Shown piece after piece: positions 8,666 through 16,431 of a DNA stretch of 36,393 nt. Numbering within the stretch: the first letter of the stretch is position 1; each line of letters starts with the position of its first letter. Source of the DNA: Actinomycetota bacterium (GTDB lineage Bacteria; Actinomycetota; Actinomycetes; S36-B12); the NCBI GenBank assembly GCA_017857875.1, contig JAFMCH010000015.1:1-36393 (forward strand). The letters run 5' to 3'. Below the pieces are notes generated by a model. That model saw only the letters and a program-made list of their open reading frames with translations, had not been told where the DNA came from and did not search any database. The position numbers and the translations under genes are program-made.

Positions 8666-10102
8666 CTACTTCAGCATCGAGTCGACGGTGTTGCGCTTGC
8701 CGAGCGCTTCCAAACTCATGCCCTTCGTTTCGCGAATGAACTTGGCGACGAAGGGGATGGAAAGAATGGCAAAGATGGTGAAGATTCCGTAGGCCAAGCC
8801 CAGGCTGATCGACGATAGCGGGGGGAACGCGGTAGAGACCAAGAAGTTCGCGACCCACTGCGCGGCCGCGGCCAAAGCCAGCGCGGCAGCTCGGATTCGG
8901 TTGGGGAACATTTCGCCGAGCAGCACCCACACGACTGGCCCCCAGGTTGCGGCAAAGAATGCGACGTAGAGATTGAACGCGATAACCGCGACGATGTCGA
9001 CGCCATCGCCGAGAACGGGCTGTCCGTCTGCGTTGACGGTGGCCGTGCCGAACACGAACGTCAAGATGGCCAACATGACCACCATGCCGCTCGAACCCAC
9101 CAGGAGCAGCGGTTTGCGGCCCACTCGATCGATCAATGCGATGGCTACGAGAGTGAACGTGACGTTGACGATGGTGGTGATGAGGGATGTTTCAAAAGCT
9201 TGGCTTTCGCTGAAGCCCACTGCCTGCCAGATGGTGTTGGAGTAGTAGAACACCGCGTTGATGCCGACAAACTGCTGGAACACACTCAGCAAGATGCCGA
9301 TCCACACGATGGGCATGAGGCCAAAGGTGCGGCCACGAAGATCAGATAGTCGCGGTGCATGATCACCGGCCAGAGATTCGCGAATCTGGTCGATGATCGC
9401 CCCGACGCTGCCCTTATAGATCGACTCAAGAACTGCCGTCGCTTCTTTCTCGCGCCCGATCGACATCAGGTACCGAGGTGACTCTGGTAGTCGAGAGGCG
9501 AGCCCGGCATAAATCAAGGCCGGCACAATCATCGTGAGGAACATCCACTGCCAGGCCGCCAGGCCGAACAGCCAGTCGTTGGTCGAGGCGCCGCCGGCGG
9601 CCCGCAGAATCAAGAAGTTGATCAGGCCGGTGGCAAAGATGCCGACCACGATGGCTAACTGCTGCATCGAACCCATGCGCCCGCGCATGGGGGCCGGGGC
9701 GATTTCGGCGATGTACATCGGGGCCATCACGCTGGCCACGCCGATCCCCGCACCGCCGATGAATCTCCAGATGGTCAAGTCGGCGGCACCGAAGGGAAAG
9801 GCCTGCCCGATGGCGGCTACGGCAAACAGCCCCGCTGCCATCAGCATGACGGGTCGACGGCCGTACTTTTCCGCCAGCGAGCCGGCAAACCAGGCCCCGA
9901 TCGCCGATCCGATCAGGGCTACGGAGACAACGAAACCCAACTCAAGGGCGTTGAGATTAAACGTCGTCTTGATCGCATCAGCGGCTCCGTTGATGACCGC
10001 CGAGTCGTAGCCGAACAAGAAGCCGCCGAGGGCTGCGGTGCCGGCAAGGACGAAAACCCGGCCGGCGCGATAGTCAGGCCCCAAGGTGGTGACGGCGGTC
10101 AT
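8666..10102 (-). CDS. Sugar:proton symporter, MFS sugar-porter family
   Basis: A 478-residue integral membrane transporter with the expected 12 hydrophobic segments. Sugar-porter family signatures are clear: GYDSAVINGA in TM1, the loop motif EKYGRRPVML, GVASVMAPMYIAEIAP, the mid-loop PESPRYLMS, QQFVGINAVFYYSNTIW in TM7, DRVGRKPLLL, and the terminal ETKGMSLEAL. These resemble bacterial XylE/GlcP/IolT-type symporters, so the likely substrate is a hexose, pentose or inositol taken up with protons. The sequence alone does not decide which. The start is ATG 10102, with AGGAG about 7 nt upstream. It is divergent from the thioesterase gene across 89 bp and appears monocistronic or continuous with the rhodanese gene. 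Confidence 0.92.
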   Translation of the reverse strand: MTAVTTLGPDYRAGRVFVLAGTAALGGFLFGYDSAVINGAADAIKTTFNLNALELGFVVSVALIGSAIGAWFAGSLAEKYGRRPVMLMAAGLFAVAAIGQAFPFGAADLTIWRFIGGAGIGVASVMAPMYIAEIAPAPMRGRMGSMQQLAIVVGIFATGLINFLILRAAGGASTNDWLFGLAAWQWMFLTMIVPALIYAGLASRLPESPRYLMSIGREKEATAVLESIYKGSVGAIIDQIRESLAGDHAPRLSDLRGRTFGLMPIVWIGILLSVFQQFVGINAVFYYSNTIWQAVGFSESQAFETSLITTIVNVTFTLVAIALIDRVGRKPLLLVGSSGMVVMLAILTFVFGTATVNADGQPVLGDGVDIVAVIAFNLYVAFFAATWGPVVWVLLGEMFPNRIRAAALALAAAAQWVANFLVSTAFPPLSSISLGLAYGIFTIFAILSIPFVAKFIRETKGMSLEALGKRNTVDSMLK

Positions 10103-10178
10103 GTGTCTCCTCGTGATGGCATGGTGCGTGCAGTGACGAAAGTGTGCCCGGTCTTGGCCGGTATTGCACCTAAACGTC

Positions 10179-10184
10179 TAATCT
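10179..10184 (+). promoter_or_regulatory. Putative -10 element (TAATCT) of a leaderless thioesterase transcript
   Basis: TAATCT lies 7 nt before ATG 10192, and a loose TTGGCC is at 10154-10159. There is no Shine-Dalgarno before the ATG. This fits a leaderless mRNA starting at or next to the start codon, as is common in actinobacteria. Confidence 0.5.
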
Positions 10185-10191
10185 CGACGTC

Positions 10192-11016
10192 ATGTTGGCC
10201 TTGGAGTCCTTGATTCAATTTCGTCCCGTCCATCGCGACAGCCCCGAGCAGATGACCATGGTGTGGGAGGTGCCGCCTGGTTGGCGGCAGGGTCGAGGAG
10301 CGTGGGGCGGTCTGGTGGCGACGGCGGTCGTGCGGGCAGCGGTCGCTGCAGAGGGCACCTCTCGGCCCGTACGAGCCGTGAATCTGGCCTTCCTCGCGCC
10401 GGTATTGAGCGGCGATGTGATCGTAACGGTCACCGAGTTGCGACGGGGTTCTGCGACCTCCACCTGGCGGGTAGAGGTCACTGATGTGCAAAGCCCGGGC
10501 ATCGTCGTGCACGGATTGGTGATCTTGGGTGACGCTCGCACCACCGGAATTGATGAAATCCTCCGCCGGGATGAATCCGATGCGCAGATGCCATCGGTGG
10601 CGCCGTGGCGAGATCAAGCGTCCATTGACATCGCGCCACCGCTAGGCCCGGAGTTTTCGTCTCAACTGATCTATCGCCCGATTCAAGGTTTTCCCTACAG
10701 TGGCTCGACCGATGATGTGTCCTGCTGGATTTCCTATGGTGATGTCGAGTGGGATGCTGCCGCCCTGATTGGCCTGGTGGATGCCATGTGGCCGATTGCT
10801 ATCGTGCGGATCACCGAACCGCGACCCGTGGCGACCATTAACTTCACCGCCTCGCTGCTGGTCGACCCTGCGACGGTTGCTGCCGATGAGCCGTTGTTGC
10901 ATGTGAGTAAATCCATCGGTGTGTATGACGGCTACAGCACCGAGCACCGCCAATTGTGGACCGCAGACGGTCGGCTGGTCGTCGATAATCCGCAGGTTAT
11001 TGCGGTGATTCGATAA
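10192..11016 (+). CDS. Acyl-CoA thioesterase-like double-hotdog protein
   Basis: A 274-residue protein that reads as two tandem hotdog domains of the TesB/4HBT_3 type. The N-terminal half contains GRGAWGGLVATAVVRAA and RPVRAVNLAFLAPV, and the second half contains IGLVDAMWPIAI, TINFTASLLVDP, GYSTEHRQLWTADGRLV and the end DNPQVIAVIR. Such proteins hydrolyse acyl-CoA thioesters to free acid and CoA. The start is ATG 10192, with a -10-like element 7 nt upstream and no Shine-Dalgarno. It lies 28 nt before the membrane hydrolase and is probably first in a thioesterase-hydrolase-racemase operon. The substrate is unknown; methyl-branched or long-chain acyl-CoA would fit the neighbours. Confidence 0.85.
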   Translation: MLALESLIQFRPVHRDSPEQMTMVWEVPPGWRQGRGAWGGLVATAVVRAAVAAEGTSRPVRAVNLAFLAPVLSGDVIVTVTELRRGSATSTWRVEVTDVQSPGIVVHGLVILGDARTTGIDEILRRDESDAQMPSVAPWRDQASIDIAPPLGPEFSSQLIYRPIQGFPYSGSTDDVSCWISYGDVEWDAAALIGLVDAMWPIAIVRITEPRPVATINFTASLLVDPATVAADEPLLHVSKSIGVYDGYSTEHRQLWTADGRLVVDNPQVIAVIR

Positions 11017-11044
11017 TGCGGTACCTGCAGAGGGAGTCATCGTC

Positions 11045-13027
11045 ATGAAGCACGCATGGGCCACAGTTGCCAAGGTCGCAGATTGGCTGGGTCCGGATCG
11101 CAGTTTGACCGAACGGATCGCGTTGTTCTCCGCGATGGCTGTGGTCGGTCCGAGTTTCGAACCGGGCCTGCAGCCACGGCGGACCGTGCATCAAGCGGTT
11201 GCTACCGGTGTCATTTCCGGAGCGACCTTGGTGACCGTGACCGTAGCTCAGAGTTCTATCGAGGCGTTTGGGCGAGTCGTGAGTCGTGGTCGCAGCGATC
11301 ACATGAGCCTGATGCGTCGAGCGTTAGGTACGGCGGCAGTGAACGCGGGTGTGGCCGCGCTGGGATACGGCGTCGCCCGGTTGCTGCCATCACGCCACGA
11401 CGAGTCCTTGCGTCGGGGTCTGGTTCGCGTTGCGGCACAACGGATTGGTCACGCCGCTGTAATCACCACGGCCGCGGGAGCTGCGTTAGCCGGACTTGAT
11501 GCCATCGAGCGTCGATCGCCTCGGGCCTCGTGGGTCAATCACGTGCCCATTGCTATTCCGGCGGGGATCGCTGTCGCCAGCATTCATATCGTGAGGGTTC
11601 GCCGCGAGATGGATCGGCAAGGTGATCCGCCTGCCAGCGCCGTGTCGGCGTTCCCCTCGGTAGCACTCGGCGCCATCGTGGGCACGGGCGTGTGGGTCAT
11701 CCACATTGGTGAGCGCACGTTGGCCCGTGTGGTCGGGGTCGCAGTGCGTCGGTTCGTCCCGCAGATGACGCCCCTGTCCTGGCCGGTAGGGCATCTGGTG
11801 TCTGCTTCGGTCATCGGTGGCGGTGTCTACGTGGCCTACCTGTTCGTTTTACGTCAAGCTGAACAAGGTGGTGTTGCCATGGAGGCAGCACACCAAACTG
11901 CCGTCGAGTCAGCGAGTGTTTCTGGTGGCCCGGGAAGCATCATCGCCTTCGCCGATCTGTCCCGCGAGGGGCGACGATTCGTCAACATGGCATTGTCGTC
12001 CGAAGACATTGAATCCGTGATGGGAGCGCCGGCTCTGCGCGAACCCATCAGAGTATTCATACCGTTGGCGTCAGCGGTCACACCGCAGGAACGAATCGGA
12101 TTGGCTCTCGATGAGTTGGTCAGAACGGGTGCATTTGATCGTGAGGTCTTGTGCCTAGCCTCGCCAACCGGGTCTGGCTACATCAACTACGTCATGAGTG
12201 AAACCTTGGAGTTTCTGACACGTGGCAATTGCGCGACCGTCGCCTTGCAGTACTCACTGCGCCCGTCTCCCTTGTCTTTGGATCGCTCGGCCACCGGCGT
12301 CGACCAGAATCGAGCGCTTCTGTTCGCCATTTCCGGTTATCTGCGTGCACTGCCTGATGATCGTCGGCCGCGCCTGGTGTTATTCGGTGAAAGCCTTGGG
12401 GCGTTGACGTTATTGGATGCTTACTATCTGCGCACCACTCAGGCGATGGAACACGACCACATCTTCGGGGGCCTGTTTCTGGGCGCACCTGAGGCGACGC
12501 GGTTTCTTCGGTCGTGGCGGTCACTGACTGACACCGTCGACCCTGATGGGCGACTTGTCGAGGTCGACAATTTCTACGAGTATGAGCAGTTGCGCCTGGC
12601 TGAACGACGCCCGTTCGTCGTTGTCAATCATCACGATGATCCGATCCCGAAATTTGGCGCGGGGTTGATCGTGCGCGTGCCGACCTGGCTAGGCGATCCA
12701 CAAGATCGTCCGGCTGGAATTCCTCGGTCAACTCGATGGCGCCCCCTGACGACCTTTGTTTTGACCGGAGTTGACTTGGTCAACGCCATGGATGTGATTC
12801 CCGGGCGATTTACCCGACGAGGTCATGATTATCGAACTGATATTCCTGACTTTGTGCGTGAGGTATATGGCCTGACGGCAACACCTGAGCAGTGTGAAGC
12901 AGTCGAGAAAGCATTGCGGGAACGTGAGATGCGCTGGGCCCGCCAACGTGTGGTGGCCGAGCAATTTGCTCGCGCGAAGGAAGCAATAGCGCGTGAACTC
13001 ACCACATGGGGAGTATTGGATGGATGA
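11045..13027 (+). CDS. Multi-spanning membrane alpha/beta-hydrolase (Abhydrolase_9 type)
   Basis: A 660-residue protein. The N-terminal third (to about residue 280) contains several hydrophobic stretches and matches the membrane part of actinobacterial Abhydrolase_9 proteins. The C-terminal part is an alpha/beta-hydrolase. It has VFIPLASAVTPQERIGLALDEL, the GSGYINYVMSETLEFLTRGN and VALQYSLRPSPLS segments, the nucleophile elbow LFGESLGAL with Ser450, and HHDDPIPKFG, which may carry the acid residue. Family members are membrane esterase/lipase-like enzymes of unknown substrate. ATG 11045 has AGAGGGAG about 10 nt upstream. Its TGA overlaps the first codons of the racemase gene, so the two are translationally linked, pointing to lipid-derived substrates. 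Confidence 0.85.
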   Translation: MKHAWATVAKVADWLGPDRSLTERIALFSAMAVVGPSFEPGLQPRRTVHQAVATGVISGATLVTVTVAQSSIEAFGRVVSRGRSDHMSLMRRALGTAAVNAGVAALGYGVARLLPSRHDESLRRGLVRVAAQRIGHAAVITTAAGAALAGLDAIERRSPRASWVNHVPIAIPAGIAVASIHIVRVRREMDRQGDPPASAVSAFPSVALGAIVGTGVWVIHIGERTLARVVGVAVRRFVPQMTPLSWPVGHLVSASVIGGGVYVAYLFVLRQAEQGGVAMEAAHQTAVESASVSGGPGSIIAFADLSREGRRFVNMALSSEDIESVMGAPALREPIRVFIPLASAVTPQERIGLALDELVRTGAFDREVLCLASPTGSGYINYVMSETLEFLTRGNCATVALQYSLRPSPLSLDRSATGVDQNRALLFAISGYLRALPDDRRPRLVLFGESLGALTLLDAYYLRTTQAMEHDHIFGGLFLGAPEATRFLRSWRSLTDTVDPDGRLVEVDNFYEYEQLRLAERRPFVVVNHHDDPIPKFGAGLIVRVPTWLGDPQDRPAGIPRSTRWRPLTTFVLTGVDLVNAMDVIPGRFTRRGHDYRTDIPDFVREVYGLTATPEQCEAVEKALREREMRWARQRVVAEQFARAKEAIARELTTWGVLDG

Positions 13028-14183
13028 GCCGATGTCAGCAGAGGATTCGAAGTCAGGTCCTTTGGCGGGACTGCGTTTCATCGAGATGGCCGGCATCGGA
13101 CCGGCGCCATTTGCCTGCATGGTCTTAGCCGACCTGGGGGCGACGGGTATTCGCATTGAGTCCCCACGGCCAGGATTGTCTTTGGGTGCACCGCAACGCG
13201 ACATCACGCGGCGCGGCCGACCCGGCGTTGTCGTTGACCTGGCCCAGCCGGCCGGGGTGAAACTGCTGTTGCAGTTAGTAAGCCAGGCCGATGTGTTGGT
13301 CGAAGGGTTTCGCCCCGGGGTGATGGAGCGACTGGGTGCGGGGCCGACCGAATGCCTGGCCAGGCAACCGAGACTGGTGTACGGGCGAATGACCGGATGG
13401 GGTCAAGAAGGTCCGTTTGCGCGGGTGGCCGGACATGACCTGACCTACCTGGCCGCCGCTGGCGTCTTGGCACACGTCGGGCGGCGCGGGCAACCACCGA
13501 CCCCACCGCTGAACCTCGTTGCCGACTATGGCGGTGGGGCGATGCTCTTGCTTGTTGGTCTACTCGCCGCGCTATGGGAGTCACGGGCGTCGGGTCAGGG
13601 TCAGGTCGTTGACGCCGCGATGATTGACGGTGCTGCACTACTGATGAGCATGTACCACTCTCTGAGTGATCAGGATCTATGGTCGACCGAGCGCGGGGTT
13701 AACCTCTTAGACTCAGGCGCGCCGTTTTATGACGTGTATCGAACCGCTGATGATGGCTGGCTTGCGGTGGCGTGCTTGGAACCGGCGTTCTACCAGAGTT
13801 GGCTGGAGGTCGCTGGTCTAGCTGAGCGCGGGCTTCCCGAGCAGTTTGATGTCGCGCAATGGCCGGTGTTGCGCAGCGCATTCGAGCAGGCGGTTGCGAG
13901 CAAGAGCCGCGCGGATTGGGCCGAGTTGCTCGCCGGTGCCGATGCCTGCGCTGAGGTCGTGTTGTCGATGACAGAGGCCGCTTCGCACCCTCAACTTGCG
14001 GCTCGCGCAACCATGGTGACCCACGATGGACTCGTGCAGGCCGCGGCGGCACCTAGGTTTTCGCGCACTCCCGCAGCAACGTCGCGACACATGTCATCGA
14101 CCGATGGCAGTGTTTTCGAAGCGTGGGGATTGGCGCCCGATGCGATTGTTGATCTGCGTGCTGCTGGGGTGATCTCGGGCTAG
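13020..14183 (+). CDS. Alpha-methylacyl-CoA racemase (CaiB/BaiF family III)
   Basis: A 387-residue family III CoA-transferase-fold protein. It keeps the racemase residues: His139 in GHDLTY and Asp169 in NLVADYGGGAM. Their spacing of 30 residues is the same as His126/Asp156 of the Mycobacterium racemase MCR. Other family blocks are GIGPAPFACMVLADLGA, VLVEGFRPGVMERLG, RLVYGRMTGWGQEGPF and SGQGQVVDAAM. The enzyme interconverts 2R- and 2S-methylacyl-CoA so that branched chains can enter beta-oxidation. ATG 13020 overlaps the end of the upstream hydrolase by 8 nt, with GGGGAG upstream. It is convergent with the phosphatase gene, one base between stops. A plain CoA-transferase role is possible but less likely given both residues. 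Confidence 0.88.
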   Translation: MDEPMSAEDSKSGPLAGLRFIEMAGIGPAPFACMVLADLGATGIRIESPRPGLSLGAPQRDITRRGRPGVVVDLAQPAGVKLLLQLVSQADVLVEGFRPGVMERLGAGPTECLARQPRLVYGRMTGWGQEGPFARVAGHDLTYLAAAGVLAHVGRRGQPPTPPLNLVADYGGGAMLLLVGLLAALWESRASGQGQVVDAAMIDGAALLMSMYHSLSDQDLWSTERGVNLLDSGAPFYDVYRTADDGWLAVACLEPAFYQSWLEVAGLAERGLPEQFDVAQWPVLRSAFEQAVASKSRADWAELLAGADACAEVVLSMTEAASHPQLAARATMVTHDGLVQAAAAPRFSRTPAATSRHMSSTDGSVFEAWGLAPDAIVDLRAAGVISG

Positions 14184-14184
14184 C

Positions 14185-14766
14185 TCAGGCTCGGTCTTGA
14201 CCCAACTGCGATGAGTGAAGATGTTGCAGGATAGGCAATATTGGCAAGAGAGACTTCTCAATAGCCTGTGCACAGGCGACGAATGTGTCGATATCACCGC
14301 CTGCCGGATCGTCGATTTCGTCCCACGTCGCGAGTGGCTCATCGCCGAGTGACTCAGGCAGCGCCCACGGCGTCTGGGCTGGTTGAGCCTGGGCGTAGAA
14401 GACCAGTCGGGGCAACGTGATGGTGCGAGCCGCAGCGGCGGGGAACATTCGCCGGATGAACTGCACGTGATCGCGCTCGAAGGCCACCACCACATCAGCT
14501 TGATCACAAAGTTCGCTATTGAGCGTGGTGCTGCGATGCCCGGGGGCACTGGTATTCACGGCATCAAGGGCCGCCAGGGTGCGGACACTCGAGGGCAAAC
14601 CAGGGATGGCAAAGGTGCCAGCCGACGTCACTGTCCACTCCGGGCGTTCGCGGCGAGTGAGCGAGGCAGCAATGACCGAGCGCGTGGCATTGCCTGTGCA
14701 GACGTAAAGAATTCGCGGGGGTCGCGGTTGTGTGCGGGATATCGGGGTCATGGTGGCGTCCATCAT
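14185..14766 (-). CDS. Low-molecular-weight protein tyrosine phosphatase family protein
   Basis: The P-loop CTGNATRS (CX5R) near the N-terminus, in ILYVCTGNATRSVIA, is the hallmark of low-molecular-weight phosphatases and related arsenate reductases. ELCDQADVVVAFERDHV follows, and the general-acid region falls around DEIDDPAGGD near the C-terminus (DP motif). The product is about 193 residues, somewhat longer than the usual 150-165 because of an insertion around FPAAAARTITLPRLVFYAQAQ. The start is uncertain among ATGs at 14766, 14763 and 14751; the first conserved residue lies about 14 codons after 14751. It could dephosphorylate tyrosine kinases or sugar-polymer regulators; no partner kinase is nearby. 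It is divergent from the SDR. Confidence 0.85.
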   Translation of the reverse strand: MMDATMTPISRTQPRPPRILYVCTGNATRSVIAASLTRRERPEWTVTSAGTFAIPGLPSSVRTLAALDAVNTSAPGHRSTTLNSELCDQADVVVAFERDHVQFIRRMFPAAAARTITLPRLVFYAQAQPAQTPWALPESLGDEPLATWDEIDDPAGGDIDTFVACAQAIEKSLLPILPILQHLHSSQLGQDRA

Positions 14767-14839
14767 GTCGCTGGCTAATCTGCAGGGGAGCTTGCGGGTG
14801 GTCAGCCCGCCGACATCATTACCGACTTGGGAGGTACAC

Positions 14840-15781
14840 GTGGCGGAACTGTGCGCGAATCGAGTGGTTGTCATCACCGGAGCAGGGCGCGGCATTGGTC
14901 GTGAGCATGCCCTTGCGTTCGCGCGGGAAGGCGCCAAGGTGGTCGTCAATGATCTCGGTGGAGCGACCGATGGCAGCGGTAGCGACGAGACACCGGCTCA
15001 GCAGGTGGTCGAGGAGATTCGTGCACTTGGTGCACAAGCGATCGCGTCCACTCACGATGTATCGGATTGGGACGGCGCGAAAGCACTGATCGATCTAGCC
15101 CTTGATACGTTCGGGGGCCTTGACGTGGTTGTCAATAATGCGGGTATTTTACGCGACCGCATGTTTGTGAACATGACGCCACAGGAGTGGGATTCGGTCA
15201 TGGCAGTGCATTTGCGTGGCACCTTTGCGGTAAGTCGACACGCTGTTGATTACTGGCGCGCCCGAGCGAAGGCGGGGGAGAGCAATGAGGCCCGCATCAT
15301 CAATACGTCGTCTCCGTCCGGGATCTTCGGAAACATCGGGCAGGCGAACTATGGTGCCGCGAAGGCGGGCATTGCGACGTTTACGGTGATTTTGGCTGAT
15401 GAGTTGGGTCGTTTGGGAGTGACGGCCAACGCGATTGCGCCGATCGCTCGCACGCGCATGACCGAGAACCTCGTGGGGTTGATGGAAGACACCGCCGGTA
15501 GTAGTTCGGCGGATGATGGTGCCGACTTCGATGCCTTTGATCCGGCCAATATCTCGCCCCTGGTCGTGTGGTTGGGCAGTCCTGCTTCGGCGGGTGTGAC
15601 CGGTCGGGTGTTCACCGTCGGTGGGGCTGAGATCGGTGTCGCTGAGCCGTGGGTGAAGGGGCCCACGGTGACGCACACGCAGCGGTGGACACCCGAGGAA
15701 CTCAGCGAGGTGCTACCCGCTCTGGTGGATCAAGCACGTGGCAACTCCGACATGGCTGGGATGCCGCGACCGAAGGCCTAG
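14840..15781 (+). CDS. SDR family (3R)-hydroxyacyl-CoA dehydrogenase-like, MFE-2/HSD17B4 type
   Basis: A 313-residue short-chain dehydrogenase. Cofactor motif TGAGRGIG is at about 13-20, then REHALAFAREGAKVVVNDLGG, NNAGILRDRMF, SSPSGIFGNIGQANYGAAKAG with catalytic Tyr171 and Lys175, and an extended C-terminus. The REHALAFA..GAKVVVNDLGG and SGIFGNIGQANY blocks resemble the dehydrogenase domain of peroxisomal multifunctional enzyme type 2, which oxidises (3R)-hydroxyacyl-CoA. GTG 14840 is chosen because GGGAGG lies 5 nt upstream; earlier in-frame codons look non-coding. Its TAG overlaps the convergent lytic transglycosylase stop in a shared CTAG. The racemase just upstream supports a role in branched acyl-CoA beta-oxidation. 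Confidence 0.88.
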   Translation: MAELCANRVVVITGAGRGIGREHALAFAREGAKVVVNDLGGATDGSGSDETPAQQVVEEIRALGAQAIASTHDVSDWDGAKALIDLALDTFGGLDVVVNNAGILRDRMFVNMTPQEWDSVMAVHLRGTFAVSRHAVDYWRARAKAGESNEARIINTSSPSGIFGNIGQANYGAAKAGIATFTVILADELGRLGVTANAIAPIARTRMTENLVGLMEDTAGSSSADDGADFDAFDPANISPLVVWLGSPASAGVTGRVFTVGGAEIGVAEPWVKGPTVTHTQRWTPEELSEVLPALVDQARGNSDMAGMPRPKA

Positions 15782-16389
15782 GCCGCTTGATCGATGGACC
15801 CAAGATCAATCGCTTGGGCCCGACGCAGGATTCGGTCGATGTAGTTTTCGGTCTCCGGAAATGGTGGAACGCCGTCGTAGCGCAGGACATTATTGAACCC
15901 GGCGTTATAGGCCGCCAGCAGGTTCACCAGGGGGTCGCCTGGCACACCCTCGACGAGTCGGAGATTGACGCAATTGAGTGCGGCTGCTGAGTGGATCGCA
16001 TCGATGGGGTTCCACACGCTGGCCACACCATCCCCGTCGGCGTCGATTCCGTATTGAGCCCATGTCTCGGGCATGAACTGGGCGATGCCCTGGGCTCCCA
16101 CCGGGCTCACAGCCTCAGGGTTCCAGGCGCTTTCGGAGGCAAGTTGGGCGGCGAGCACCTCAGGCGGTACGGCGCGACACCGTGCTGCTGCCGAGACAAT
16201 GACCGCGCGGTATTCCTGGGGCACCTCGATAATCTGCGCATCCTTCACTCGATCAAGGCCGCCGAGGGCCAAGAAGGCGCCACCGGCGACAGTCGCGGCC
16301 ACCATGGCAATGGCGGTTACCGCGGCGATGATGCGCGTGGTGGTGGTCACCACACCACGGTAACCCGCCATGGACGTTATTTGCGCCAT
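15778..16389 (-). CDS. Membrane-anchored lytic transglycosylase (SLT domain)
   Basis: A 203-residue protein with an N-terminal hydrophobic segment (about 20-43) acting as signal anchor, followed by an extracytoplasmic SLT lysozyme-like domain. The catalytic glutamate is Glu86 in QLASESAWNPEAVSPVGAQGIAQFMPETW, and AAYNAGFNNVLRYDGVPPFPETENYIDRI is the second conserved block. It cleaves peptidoglycan glycan strands between MurNAc and GlcNAc. The insert YGIDADGDGVASVWNPIDAIHSAA resembles other actinobacterial SLT proteins and looks calcium-loop-like (DADGDG). The start is ATG 16389, or alternatively 16371. It is divergent from the GTPase gene by 42 bp and its stop overlaps that of the SDR. Confidence 0.9.
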   Translation of the reverse strand: MAQITSMAGYRGVVTTTTRIIAAVTAIAMVAATVAGGAFLALGGLDRVKDAQIIEVPQEYRAVIVSAAARCRAVPPEVLAAQLASESAWNPEAVSPVGAQGIAQFMPETWAQYGIDADGDGVASVWNPIDAIHSAAALNCVNLRLVEGVPGDPLVNLLAAYNAGFNNVLRYDGVPPFPETENYIDRILRRAQAIDLGSIDQAA

Positions 16390-16419
16390 GAGATCGCGGC
16401 TATCGCCTCGGGCGAGCCG

Positions 16420-16425
16420 TACGGT
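16420..16425 (+). promoter_or_regulatory. Putative -10 element (TACGGT) of a leaderless GTPase transcript
   Basis: TACGGT lies 6 nt upstream of ATG 16432 and no ribosome-binding site precedes the ATG. The spacing matches the other leaderless starts in this window. No good -35 is visible. Confidence 0.45.
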
Positions 16426-16431
16426 TAAGGC

